In this document: positions 23,591 to 35,893 of the stretch, one piece after another
Layout: each line of letters starts with the position of its first letter
Numbering within the stretch: the stretch's first letter is position 1
NCBI GenBank assembly: GCA_017163975.1
Contig: JAFFSR010000347.1
Span: forward strand, 9,944,001-10,008,000
DNA: 64,000 nucleotides
DNA from: Anastatus disparis
Lineage: Eukaryota; Arthropoda; Insecta; Hymenoptera; Eupelmidae
Direction: 5' to 3'
Translations under genes and position numbers: made by a program
The notes under the pieces: generated by a model
What the model was told of the DNA's origin: nothing
The model's input: the letters and a program-made list of their open reading frames with translations, nothing else
Databases searched by the model: none

Positions 23591-25185
23591 CCCGTCCCCG
23601 CATGCAAAGTTCGGCCTGTCGAAAAGAAAGAATCTTTAATTTATTGAGAGCGCCAGACAGGCCTCCGGCTTACTCGTCGGCAGCATGAATCTCGGGCTGT
23701 CTTGACTGGGAGGTGGGCGACCTCTGGTGTTAAATTTTATTAAGTTGAAGTTGGGAGAGGTATTGCACACACAAAAAAAATGAATTTACTAGGTCAAATT
23801 GTAAAACTTTAATTCTTAATTCAAATTTAATTATTTACAACAAAAGAAAATATCGATTTGCTATGAAACTCTCTATTGCTTTAATCTATAACTTTATTTA
23901 ATTAACTCGCGCACACTCATGTCCCATACATCCCGGTCACTATAAAATTAATTTATTTTATTTTACGCTTTTATTGAAATAACAATCAAATATTCTAATC
24001 GTAGCAATAATAAGAAAAAATGAATTTTACGGTCTGGTCGACGTAAGCGACCTCGCTCTTCCTTCTTTCAACAATATGACTACCAAGAGCCCGCGCACTT
24101 ATCTCTCTCTCTCTCTCTCGCACACACCTACACTAATCCGACGTGTCTACCAATTTGTTTAATTACCGGCCAATAATAAGGAAAAAAAATTTAATAATTA
24201 TTTAAACTTTCATGTAAAATACCAATTTAATTTTAATTTAATTGCACGGTCAACGAAACCGTTAGACACGTGGTTAGATTTTCACTCCCGCACTCTTGAA
24301 AATTTGATATATCTAAGAAAACAATTTTTAATTTTTAATTACTATTTCTTACGGTTTATAAATTACTTTCAGTTTAATTTAATTTTCAACGTAGAATAGA
24401 CAAGAAATTTTGATTTACAAAATGGCTGCTAAGGCCCGCGTCATGAACTGTATTACGTCATACACACCACGATGTCCACCGATCTCAAATTTTATTATTC
24501 CGGTCAATCAAGAGAATTTATTATTATAGTTTATTTAAGAGGCGGCCGTATAGTTCTGTCCTTGTCTAATCTGAATTTTCGTTATAATTAGTAAACTAAA
24601 TATTTTTATACAAAAGTAAGGGCAGAGCCCAATAGATTTAAGGATGAGCAGACGATTCTATTCTATGAAAAAATAGAAAATTTTCATTAGGTTTCGAGTG
24701 AAGTCTGAAACGGAAAAAGAGTTGAACACTTCAATCAAATTTAACTCTTTTTCCGTTTCAGACTTCACTTGAAAACTAATGAAAATTTTCTATTTTTTCA
24801 TAGAATAGAATCGTCTGCTCATCCTTAAATCTATTGGGCTCTGCCCTTACTTTTGTATAAAAATATTTAATTTAGCCATAATAACGAAAATTTAGATTAG
24901 ACAAGGACAGAACTATACGGCCTCCTCTTAATATAATTAAATTAACGAGAAATTTACCGGTCAACGAAATCATTGCACACGTGGTCTAAATTTAATTTCG
25001 CGTTATCAAACTACAATTTAATCTTTACAATCAATTTTTCGCACATTTAATTTCGTTTCGCTACCACAAAAAAAGAATTTTAATTTGCACTAACCACGTT
25101 GTCACAATCACTTTGAATTTAAATTTTCGCCCGCACTGAATTTACACCTAGTCGGCGAGAGCCGCTAGTTTACAAAAGAATTTAT
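23591..25185. other. Probable degraded LTR/leader sequence of a retroelement
   Basis: A GC-rich block (23590-23740) is followed by AT-rich sequence in which GGTCAACGAAACCGTTAGAC (24247) and GGTCAACGAAATCATTGCAC (24958) recur as diverged repeats near CACGTGG boxes. There is no ORF. The look is that of non-coding retroelement DNA, but the family is unknown. A MITE interrupts it at 24539-24927. Confidence 0.35.
24539..24927. mobile_element. Foldback MITE, 389 bp, TTAA target
   Basis: Two ~190-base arms are near-perfect inverted repeats around a centre near 24733. The termini are GAGGCGGCCG and CGGCCTCCTC (one mismatch), flanked on both sides by TTAA (24535-24538 and 24928-24931). TTAA duplication is typical of piggyBac- and Kolobok-type elements. 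The subterminal CTGTCCTTGTCTAATCT is shared with the foldback at 49042-49514, so both belong to one family. There is no coding capacity. Confidence 0.75.
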
Positions 25186-27101
25186 AATTGAAGGCCCGGA
25201 TGCAATAAGGGCATTTACGCTCGGAGCACGCAAAACTGAAGTCACTTGGTAATAAAAATTTCATTTTCTTCAAATAAATTTCAAAAAATTTGACGTTGTA
25301 AAACTCATCATGCCGCATCTTTTTTATATTAACAGTTTTTTTATAAAATTTTTATTTTTCAAGAAAAAAATTTAAAACAAGAAAATTTTTTACATTAAAT
25401 TTCAATACTTTTTTAAACTTAAATCGTTGTAATTCGAGTAAATATTAACCGATTTTGCTGAAATTTGAAATATATTTTCTAAATATCATAGCGAAACTTA
25501 TGATAATTATAAAAATGTTAATTCTCAAATTGTTAGTCGCAATTGTTTATTAATTAATACAAATTACAAATTGTGCGTTTATAATGTACTCGAGAAAAAG
25601 TATCGAGGGAACTTTCAAGTACAAGAAACTTGTAGCGAGAAAGTTTTTTGGTTTTTGTATAAAGAAGATTTGTGGAAAGTTTCAAATCGATTGATAAATA
25701 ATTAAAAAGATATAACAACATTTACAAGTAGCGCGCATGCGGTCGAGCGCTGCAGTTTTCTTATAAGTTAGATTCTCAGTGAATATTACGTCAACTGAAT
25801 GACTCTTGGTAATATTATTTGGGAAAAGCAATAATACAAATATAACAATATGATATTTATTAAAAGTAAATAAACATATAAATAAACAAACAAATAAATA
25901 AATAAACAAAAGTCTGTAATGTAATTATTTAATAATTAAATAATTACATTACAGATTTTTGTTTAATACTGATTTTTGGATTGTTTCAAAGGATTTTTTT
26001 TTTATTTTGTCTATTAAAATCTTTTTTCTTTCGCATTAGTAATATGAGTTTTCTAAAAACATAAAGTGTAATATTTTTAAACAATATAATGTTGGGATTT
26101 ATAATTATAAAAGTAAACATATATGCGTGTGTACGTTCACTCTTCTTCTATATAAACATTATTATGAATTTTGTTCGTTATATATATGATTTAGGCAAGT
26201 GCTGTGGTCTTAACATATAGGAATATTTTGCTACCAGTCTTCTTTTGTTTAACGTTTAGACTTGTGAAATTGTACACCATGGGGAATAATGGAATCAAAA
26301 AACGGTCAAAAAAGAACAAGAAATGATACATCGTTCTTTTCCGACCGTTTTTTGATTCCATTATAAGTATAAAATAATTTTCATTCCTCGTGATGAACAA
26401 TTTTACAAGTCTAATCGTTATACAAAAGAAGACTGGTAGCAAAATATTCCTAAAAGTGAACGTACATACGCATATATGTTTACTTTTATAATTATAAATC
26501 CCAACATTATATTGTTTAAAAATATTACACTTTATGTTTTTAGAAAACTCATATTACTAATGCGAAAGAAAAAAGATTTTAATAGACAAAATAAAAAAAA
26601 TCCTTTGAAACAATCCAAAAATCAGTATTAAACAAAATCTGTAATGTAATTATTTAATTATTAAATAATTACATTACAGACTTTTGTTTATTTATTTATT
26701 TGTTTGTTTATTTATATGTTTATTTACTTTTAATAAATATCATATTGTTATATTTGTATTATTGCTTTTCCCAAATAATATTACCAAGAGTCATTCAGTT
26801 GACGTAATATTCACTGAGAATCTAACTTATAAGAAAACTGCAGCGCTCGACCGCATGCGCGCTACTTGTAAATGTTGTTATATCTTTTTTAATTATTTAT
26901 CAATCGATTTGAAACTTTCCACAAATCTTCTTTATACAAAAACCAAAAACTTTCTCGCTACAAGTTTCTTGTACTTGAAAGTTCCCTCGATACTTTTTTC
27001 TCGAGTACATTATAAACGCACAATTTGTAATTTGTATTAATTAATAAATAATTGCGGCTACAATTTGAGAATTAACATTTTTTATAATTATCATAAGTCA
27101 T
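25186..27101 (+). repeat. Segmental repeat, hairpin block copy 1 (right end truncated)
   Basis: It begins AATTGAAGGCCCGGATGCAA and contains a long internal palindrome (arms ~25490-26290 and ~26300-27098, centre near 26315). Its right arm stops at ATAAGT (27096) and is joined by CAT to the AGGGTTAG block at 27102. The same truncated junction occurs in copy 2. ORF-like stretches such as 25682-25909 and 26684-27040 are mirror images driven by TTTA/TTTG simple repeats and are not genes. Confidence 0.8.
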
Positions 27102-29427
27102 AGGGTTAGTAATTTTTTAATATTAGGTGAAGAGCCTGTTGTTGTTAAGAACCAGATGTCTTAACATTCAGGGCTCAACAAAGGATTAATGGGATAAGGA
27201 TTGTGGGCTTGGATGAACTCTTTATTTATAACTAGTAATTTATAATGCTTATACAAAGCGTCTTACCGCATGTGATATATACGCCTTGCTATGAACAATG
27301 CGATAGCCAAGCGCCAGTTGCTGCTCCTAGCAAGGTATGATGCTTCTACTGAAAGAACTGATCCAAGAGTGACGAGAGTCACAAGCTCCTCGCACTGCTT
27401 GCAACAACTCCCTCAGGGTCTCTCCCACTCTTCTCACTTAGTAGAAGAGAGGGAGACCCGCCGTATACTTTAATGTGGTACTTACACATGCGAGCGTATG
27501 TGTATGTACATGCATGCTCGTATGTGTAACCACTTTTGTCTTTTTGGGTGTTTGCGCGCGTATCTTAGAGTTTCGTTAGGCTGGCCATACGTACTCGGGC
27601 GCTTACAAGCTATTCATAAATGTCAAAATAAATCTCAATAACTTGTATATATACAAAAATTTTAGTACGAATCATGATTGGATCATTATCATAACTAGAT
27701 CATATATAATATTAGTTATAATTACGTATCATTAATAACTATAATCTATATGTTTTTAGTTGATTTTAAGTTTTTTTTTATGTATCTAGCTATTTTAATT
27801 TTATACCAGACCTACTCAGGTAAACTAATTCCACCTCTGTAAGAATTTGCATTATAAACTATACTACGTTTAGGATTTTATTTTTGGTTTAATAAATAAA
27901 TATATATAGCCACATTTTGTGTAAATGAAAATATGAAAATAAGAATTTAGAAAATTTTTTTTCTCATTGCTTAGTTGTCACCTGCGCAATTATTTTAAGC
28001 CGGGAGGGAAGTGAATGAATATTCACTTATATTAAAACAATTATAAGAATCTATAAATTATATTTGACTGTTATTTTTGAAATTTAAAAGAAAAAAAAAC
28101 AAATATTTCTTATATTTAAACTTTGTGACGTGGTACGTCCCAATAAAAAAATTTGTTAATTAAAATTTTTTGTTACGTTGTTTATTTCACGTACACGTTT
28201 TTTTTCACGACACGTCACAACGATTATTAACTTAATATCACCAGGGCACTACAACACACCACCGGCTTACTCACCGACCCGGGCGTAATTTATTGAAAAA
28301 GAATAAATAATTAATCGAACGAACTCTTTTTTTTTGTTTACCGGTACACGAGGAGCACGACTAGCAGAAGCGCGCGGCGGCCATTACATACACAGTCATA
28401 GACCATGTGTATGAGCGCTAGTGCTACTTACGCAGACCGTAGGTAGGGTATCTCTACTACCACTACCTAGCAGCGACCGCGCGTGCGCTAGGAGTGGCGC
28501 ACGACGAAGAAGATGTAGAAAGAGAGGGGAACACAAGAGAGAAGAAAGAAAGAGATGAAAAGAATCATATTCGATGGGAGCAAAATAAAAATGATGGCGC
28601 GCCTCTTTCTCGCGCAGTAGAGAAAGAGGGAGAAGCTAAATGATGAAAAGAGACCGAGAGAGCATGGGGAAGGGAGAGTACTCTTGCTCTTGCTTAAGTA
28701 CAGCTGCACTGAGTAGCTTACATGTATGTACATATATATGTATATAGGTATATATAGATAGATATATCCATGCTTGTGATGATTTCTCTCTCTAATGAAT
28801 AAAGACGGTAAAAAGAGAACGTAGATAAAAAGAAGGCTAAAAAGAAGAATAAAAAGAAGAAATTAGATTAAAATTACTACAGAAAAGGTGGCGCGCAGGT
28901 TGCAGACTTGCGTTCGAGGACCGGAAGGCAAATTTCACGAATAGAAATCAATTATTTGGACAACTGATTAGTTATTGGAGGAATTAAAAATTAAAAAGAG
29001 ATAGACAATAAGGAAGAGGGAGAAATAGACCGAAGAAGAAGGAAGTGAGCATCAAAGGAGACATTCGATTACCGTCCTCGTGTCGCATCGGAACTATAAC
29101 TCGCAAAATCCTCATTTTCTTTGAAGTTATTACTTAAAGATTTCGTGCGCTTTCGATATAGCTGTGTAGAAATTGCAGAGTTGGATAGACCGGGAAGCAG
29201 TCGAGCAGCCAGAGTTCCAGAAGGAGTTTTGTTGCCCTGATCCGTCAACCAACTTATTTTCCGCAGCCGGCGCCGACCAGTTGCTTCGTGCACAGAGAAA
29301 GGAAGAGAGAGATATACGACCTGAGGCCATCACCGCCATCCTTGACCAAATTCGTCGCCATCACCGACCAGATTATTGCGTCAACGAGAACTTCGAAACC
29401 GGTGAGTGGACTGTAGTCCGAATCGAC
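27102..29427 (+). repeat. Segmental repeat, spacer block copy 1
   Basis: It starts AGGGTTAGTAATTTTTTAAT and ends CCGAATCGAC, directly before the next AATTGAAGG. It contains a GC-richer half (28340-29427) with GCGCGC-rich sequence and an exon-like end at 29173-29399. Copies lie at 31350-33672 and, inverted, at 35894-38219, with only sparse differences by eye. Confidence 0.8.
29173..29399 (+). other. Exon-like open stretch ending at a consensus splice donor
   Basis: About 75 codons are open with balanced amino-acid use (ends ...HHRPDYCVNENFE-T). They close at CCG/GTGAGTGG (29400), a good splice donor. There is no ATG at the left end, and a TAG lies two codons upstream, so it would have to be an internal exon or a decayed one. 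Identical stretches are at 33418-33644 and, inverted, at 36148-35922. I do not recognise the protein. It may be a fragment of a host gene carried by the repeat. Confidence 0.3.
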
Positions 29428-31349
29428 AATTGAAGGCCCGGATGCAATAAGGGCATTTACGCTCGGAGCACGCAAAACTGAAGTCACTTGGTAGTAAAAA
29501 TTTCATTTTCTTCAAATAAATTTCAAAAAATTTGACGTTGTAAAACTCATCATGCCGCATCTTTGTTATATTAACAGTTTTTTTATAAAATTTTTATTTT
29601 TCAAGAAAAAAATTAAAAACAAGAAAATTTTTTACATTAAATTTCAATACTTTTTTAAACTTAAATCGTTGTAATTCGAGTAAATATTAACCGATTTTGC
29701 TGAAATTTGAAATATATTTTCTAAATATCATAGCGAAACTTATGATAATTATAAAAAATGTTAATTCTCAAATTGTTAGTCGCAATTGTTTATTAATTAA
29801 TACAAATTACAAATTGTGCGTTTATAATGTACTCGAGAAAAAAGTATCGAGGGAACTTTCAAGTACAAGAAACTTGTAGCGAGAAAGTTTTTGGTTTTTG
29901 TATAAAGAAGATTTGTGGAAAGTTTCAAATCGATTGATAAATAATTAAAAAGATATAACAACATTTACAAGTAGCGCGCATGCGGTCGAGCGCTGCAGTT
30001 TTCTTATAAGTTAGATTCTCAGTGAATATTACGTCAACTGAATGACTCTTGGTAATATTATTTGGGAAAAGCAATAATACAAATATAACAATATGATATT
30101 TATTAAAAGTAAATAAACATATAAATAAACAAACAAATAAATAAATAAACAAAAGTCTGTAATGTAATTATTTAATAATTAAATAATTACATTACAGATT
30201 TTTGTTTAATACTGATTTTTGGATTGTTTCAAAGGATTTTTTTTTTATTTTGTCTATTAAAATCTTTTTTTCTTTCGCATTAGTAATATGAGTTTTCTAA
30301 AAACATAAAGTGTAATATTTTTAAACAATATAATGTTGGGATTTATAATTATAAAAGTAAACATATATGCGTGTGTACGTTCACTCTTCTTCTATATAAA
30401 CATTATTATGAATTTTGTTCGTATATATATATGATTTAGGCAAGTGCTGTGGTCTTAACATATAGGAATATTTTGCTACCAGTCTTCTTTTGTTTAACGT
30501 TTAGACTTGTGAAATTGTACACCATGGGGAATAATGGAATCAAAAAACGGTCAGAAAAGAACAAGAAATGATACATCGTTCTTTTCCGACCGTTTTTTGA
30601 TTCCATTATAAGTATAAAATAATTTTCATTCCTCGTGATGAACAATTTTACAAGTCTAATCGTTATACAAAAGAAGACTGGTAGCAAAATATTCCTAAAA
30701 GTGAACGTACATACGCATATATGTTTACTTTTATAATTATAAATCCCAACATTATATTGTTTAAAAATATTACACTTTATGTTTTTAGAAAACTCATATT
30801 ACTAATGCGAAAGAAAAAAAGATTTTAATAGACAAAATAAAAAAAAAATCCTTTGAAACAATCCAAAAATCAGTATTAAACAAAAATCTGTAATGTAATT
30901 ATTTAATTATTAAATAATTACATTACAGACTTTTGTTTATTTATTTATTTGTTTGTTTATTTATATGTTTATTTACTTTTAATAAATATCATATTGTTAT
31001 ATTTGTATTATTGCTTTTCCCAAATAATATTACCAAGAGTCATTCAGTTGACGTAATATTCACTGAGAATCTAACTTATAAGAAAACTGCAGCGCTCGAC
31101 CGCATGCGCGCTACTTGTAAATGTTGTTATATCTTTTTTAATTATTTATCAATCGATTTGAAACTTTCCACAAATCTTCTTTATACAAAACCAAAAACTT
31201 TCTCGCTACAAGTTTCTTGTACTTGAAAGTTCCCTCGATACTTTTTTCTCGAGTACATTATAAACGCACAATTTGTAATTTGTATTAATTAATAAATAAT
31301 TGCGGCTACAATTTGAGAATTAACATTTTTTATAATTATCATAAGTCAT
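29428..31349 (+). repeat. Segmental repeat, hairpin block copy 2 (right end truncated)
   Basis: It repeats 25186-27101 with a few small indels in A/T runs, and it has the same truncated junction (ATAAGTCAT/AGGGTTAG at 31341-31357). Together with the next block it makes the second ~4.24-kb direct unit. Confidence 0.8.
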
Positions 31350-33672
31350 AGGGTTAGTAATTTTTTAATATTAGGTGAAGAGCCTGTTGTTGTTAAGAAC
31401 CAGATGTCTTAACATTCAGGGCTCAACAAAGGATTAATGGGATAAGGATTGTGGGCTTGGATGAACTCTTTATTTATAACTAGTAATTTATAATGCTTAT
31501 ACAAAGCGTCTTACCGCATGTGATATATACGCCTTGCTATGAACAATGCGATAGCCAAGCGCCAGTTGCTGCTCCTAGCAAGGTATGATGCTTCTACTGA
31601 AAGAACTGATCCAAGAGTGACGAGAGTCACAAGCTCCTCGCACTGCTTGCAACAACTCCCTCAGGTCTCTCTCCCACTCTTCTCACTTAGTAGAAGAGAG
31701 GGAGACCCGCCGTATACTTTAATGTGGTACTTACACATGCGAGCGTATGTGTATGTACATGCATGCTCGTATGTGTAACCACTTTTGTCTTTTTGGGTGT
31801 TTGCGCGCGTATCTTAGAGTTTCGTTAGGCTGGCCATACGTACTCAGGCGCTTACAAGCTATTCATAAATGTCAAAATAAATCTCAATAACTTGTATATA
31901 TACAAAAATTTTAGTACGAATCATGATTGGATCATTATCATAACTAGATCATATATAATATTAGTTATAATTACGTATCATTAATAACTATAATCTATAT
32001 GTTTTTAGTTGATTTTAAGTTTTTTTTATGTATCTAGCTATTTTAATTTTATACCAGACCTACTCAGGTAAACTAATTCCACCTCTGTAAGAATTTGCAT
32101 TATAAACTATACTACGTTTAGGATTTTATTTTTGGTTTAATAAATAAATATATATAGCCACATTTTGTGTAAATGAAAATATGAAAATAAGAATTTAGAA
32201 AATTTTTTTCTCATTGCTTAGTTGTCACCTGCGCAATTATTTTAAGCCGGGAGGAAGTGAATGAATATTCACTTATATTAAAACAATTATAAGAATCTAT
32301 AAATTATATTTGACTGTTATTTTTGAAATTTAAAGAAAAAAAAAACAAATATTTCTTATATTTAAACTTTGTGACGTGGTACGTCCCAATAAAAAAATTT
32401 GTTAATTAAAATTTTTTGTTACGTTGTTTATTTCACGTACACGTTTTTTTCACGACACGTCACAACGATTATTAACTTAATATCACCAGGGCACTACAAC
32501 ACACCACCGGCTTACTCACCGACCCGGGCGTAATTTATTGAAAAAGAATAAATAATTAATCGAACGAACTCTTTTTTTTGTTTACCGGTACACGAGGAGC
32601 ACGACTAGCAGAAGCGCGCGGCGGCCATTACATACACAGTCATAGACCATGTGTATGAGCGCTAGTGCTACTTACGCAGACCGTAGGTAGGGTATCTCTA
32701 CTACCACTACCTAGCAGCGACCGCGCGTGCGCTAGGAGTGGCGCACGACGAAGAAGATGTAGAAAGAGAGGGGAACACAAGAGAGAAGAAAGAAAGAGAT
32801 GAAAAGAATCATATTCGATGGGAGCAAAATAAAAATGATGGCGCGCCTCTTTCTCGCGCAGTAGAGAAAGAGGGAGAAGCTAAATGATGAAAAGAGACCG
32901 AGAGAGCATGGGGAAGGGAGAGTACTCTTGCTCTTGCTTAAGTACAGCTGCACTGAGTAGCTTACATGTATGTACATATATATGTATATAGGTATATATA
33001 GATAGATATATCCATGCTTGTGATGATTCTCTCTCTCTAATGAATAAAGACGGTAAAAAGAGAACGTAGATAAAAAGAAGGCTAAAAAAGAAGAATAAAA
33101 GAAGAAATTAGATTAAAATTACTACAGAAAAGGTGGCGCGCAGGTTGCAGACTTGCGTTCGAGGACCGGAAGGCAAATTTCACGAATAGAAATCAATTAT
33201 TTGGACAACTGATTAGTTATTGGAGGAATTAAAAATTAAAAAGAGATAGACAATAAGGAAGAGGGAGAAATAGACCGAAGAAGAAGGAAGTGAGCATCAA
33301 AGGAGACATTCGATTACCGTCCTCGTGTCGCATCGGAACTATAACTCGCAAAATCCTCATTTTCTTTGAAGTTATTACTTAAAGATTTCGTGCGCTTTCG
33401 ATATAGCTGTGTAGAAATTGCAGAGTTGGATAGACCGGGAAGCAGTCGAGCAGCCAGAGTTCCAGAAGGAGTTTTGTTGCCCTGATCCGTCAACCAACTT
33501 ATTTTCCGCAGCCGGCGCCGACCAGTTGCTTCGTGCACAGAGAAAGGAAGAGAGAGATATACGACCTGAGGCCATCACCGCCATCCTTGACCAAATTCGT
33601 CGCCATCACCGACCAGATTATTGCGTCAACGAGAACTTCGAAACCGGTGAGTGGACTGTAGTCCGAATCGAC
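31350..33672 (+). repeat. Segmental repeat, spacer block copy 2; left half of a giant palindrome
   Basis: It is nearly identical to 27102-29427. It is also the exact partner, inverted, of 35894-38219, so it forms the outer part of the 6.9-kb palindrome 31350-38219. Confidence 0.8.
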
Positions 33673-35893
33673 AATTGAAGGCCCGGATGCAATAAGGGCA
33701 TTTACGCTCGGAGCACGCAAAACTGAAGTCACTTGGTAGTAAAAATTTCATTTTCTTCAAATAAATTTCAAAAAATTTGACGTTGTAAAACTCATCATGC
33801 CGCATCTTTGTTATATTAACAGTTTTTTTATAAAATTTTTATTTTCAAGAAAAAAATTAAAAACAAGAAAATTTTTTTACATTAAATTTCAATACTTTTT
33901 AAACTTAAATCGTTGTAATTCGAGTAAATATTAACCGATTTTGCTGAAATTTGAAATATATTTTCTAAATATCATAGCGAAACTTATGATAATTATAAAA
34001 AATGTTAATTCTCAAATTGTTAGTCGCAATTGTTTATTAATTAATACAAATTACAAATTGTGCGTTTATAATGTACTCGAGAAAAAAGTATCGAGGGAAC
34101 TTTCAAGTACAAGAAACTTGTAGCGAGAAAGTTTTTGGTTTTTGTATAAAGAAGATTTGTGGAAAGTTTCAAATCGATTGATAAATAATTAAAAAAGATA
34201 TAACAACATTTACAAGTAGCGCGCATGCGGTCGAGCGCTGCAGTTTTCTTATAAGTTAGATTCTCAGTGAATATTACGTCAACTGAATGACTCTTGGTAA
34301 TATTATTTGGGAAAAGCAATAATACAAATATAACAATATGATATTTATTAAAAGTAAATAAACATATAAATAAACAAACAAATAAATAAATAAACAAAAG
34401 TCTGTAATGTAATTATTTAATAATTAAATAATTACATTACAGATTTTTGTTTAATACTGATTTTTGGATTGTTTCAAAGGATTTTTTTTATTTTGTCTAT
34501 TAAAATCTTTTTTTCTTTCGCATTAGTAATATGAGTTTTCTAAAAACATAAAGTGTAATATTTTTAAACAATATAATGTTGGGATTTATAATTATAAAAG
34601 TAAACATATATGCGTGTGTACGTTCACTCTTCTTCTATATAAACATTATTATGAATTTTGTTCGTATATATATATGATTTAGGCAAGTGCTGTGGTCTTA
34701 ACATATAGGAATATTTTGCTACCAGTCTTCTTTTGTTTAACGTTTAGACTTGTGAAATTGTACACCATGGGAATAATGGAATCAAAAAACGGTCAGAAAA
34801 GAACAAGAAATGATACATCGTTCTTTTCCGACCGTTTTTTGATTCCATTATAAGTATAAAATAATTTTCATTCCTCGTGATGAACAATTTTACAAGTCTA
34901 ATCGTTATACAAAAGAAGACTGGTAGCAAAATATTCCTAAAAGTGAACGTACATACGCATATATGTTTACTTTTATAATTATAAATCCCAACATTATATT
35001 GTTTAAAAATATTACACTTTATGTTTTTAGAAAACTCATATTACTAATGCGAAAGAAAAAAGATTTTAATAGACAAAATAAAAAAAATCCTTTGAAACAA
35101 TCCAAAAATCAGTATTAAACAAAAATCTGTAATGTAATTATTTAATTATTAAATAATTACATTACAGACTTTTGTTTATTTATTTATTTGTTTGTTTATT
35201 TATATGTTTATTTACTTTTAATAAATATCATATTGTTATATTTGTATTATTGCTTTTCCCAAATAATATTACCAAGAGTCATTCAGTTGACGTAATATTC
35301 ACTGAGAATCTAACTTATAAGAAAACTGCAGCGCTCGACCGCATGCGCGCTACTTGTAAATGTTGTTATATCTTTTTTAATTATTTATCAATCGATTTGA
35401 AACTTTCCACAAATCTTCTTTATACAAAACCAAAAACTTTCTCGCTACAAGTTTCTTGTACTTGAAAGTTCCTCGATACTTTTTTCTCGAGTACATTATA
35501 AACGCACAATTTGTAATTTGTATTAATTAATAAACAATTGCGACTAACAATTTGAGAATTAACATTTTTTATAATTATCATAAGTTTCGCTATGATATTT
35601 AGAAAATATATTTCAAATTTCAGCAAAATCGGTTAATATTTACTCGAATTACAACGATTTAAGTTTAAAAAAGTATTGAAATTTAATGTAAAAATTTTCT
35701 TGTTTTTAATTTTTTCTTGAAAAATAAAAATTTTATAAAAAAACTGTTAATATAACAAAGATGCGGCATGATGAGTTTTACAACGTCAAATTTTTTGAAA
35801 TTTATTTGAAGAAAATGAAATTTTTACTACCAAGTGACTTCAGTTTTGCGTGCTCCGAGCGTAAATGCCCTTATTGCATCCGGGCCTTCAATT
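33673..35893. repeat. Segmental repeat, complete hairpin block (copy 3)
   Basis: This is the only copy with both ends intact. It runs from AATTGAAGGCCCGG to CCGGGCCTTCAATT, a 2.2-kb foldback with ~1.1-kb arms and a centre near 34810. The right arm continues through the sequence that copies 1 and 2 lack (35583-35893). It can be read as a complete foldback element inside a larger palindrome. Confidence 0.8.

Noticed and set aside
25682..25909. Leu/Phe-rich ORF seen in several copies (26684, 29925, 30933, 34041, 35172)
   Set aside because: It is generated by TTTA/TTTG simple repeats inside palindromic arms; copy number reflects the segmental repeat, not selection.
28488..28733. Ser/Leu-rich ORF in the spacer block, with copies at 32732 and 36590
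   Set aside because: It is antisense to a GA-rich purine tract, with no convincing protein features.
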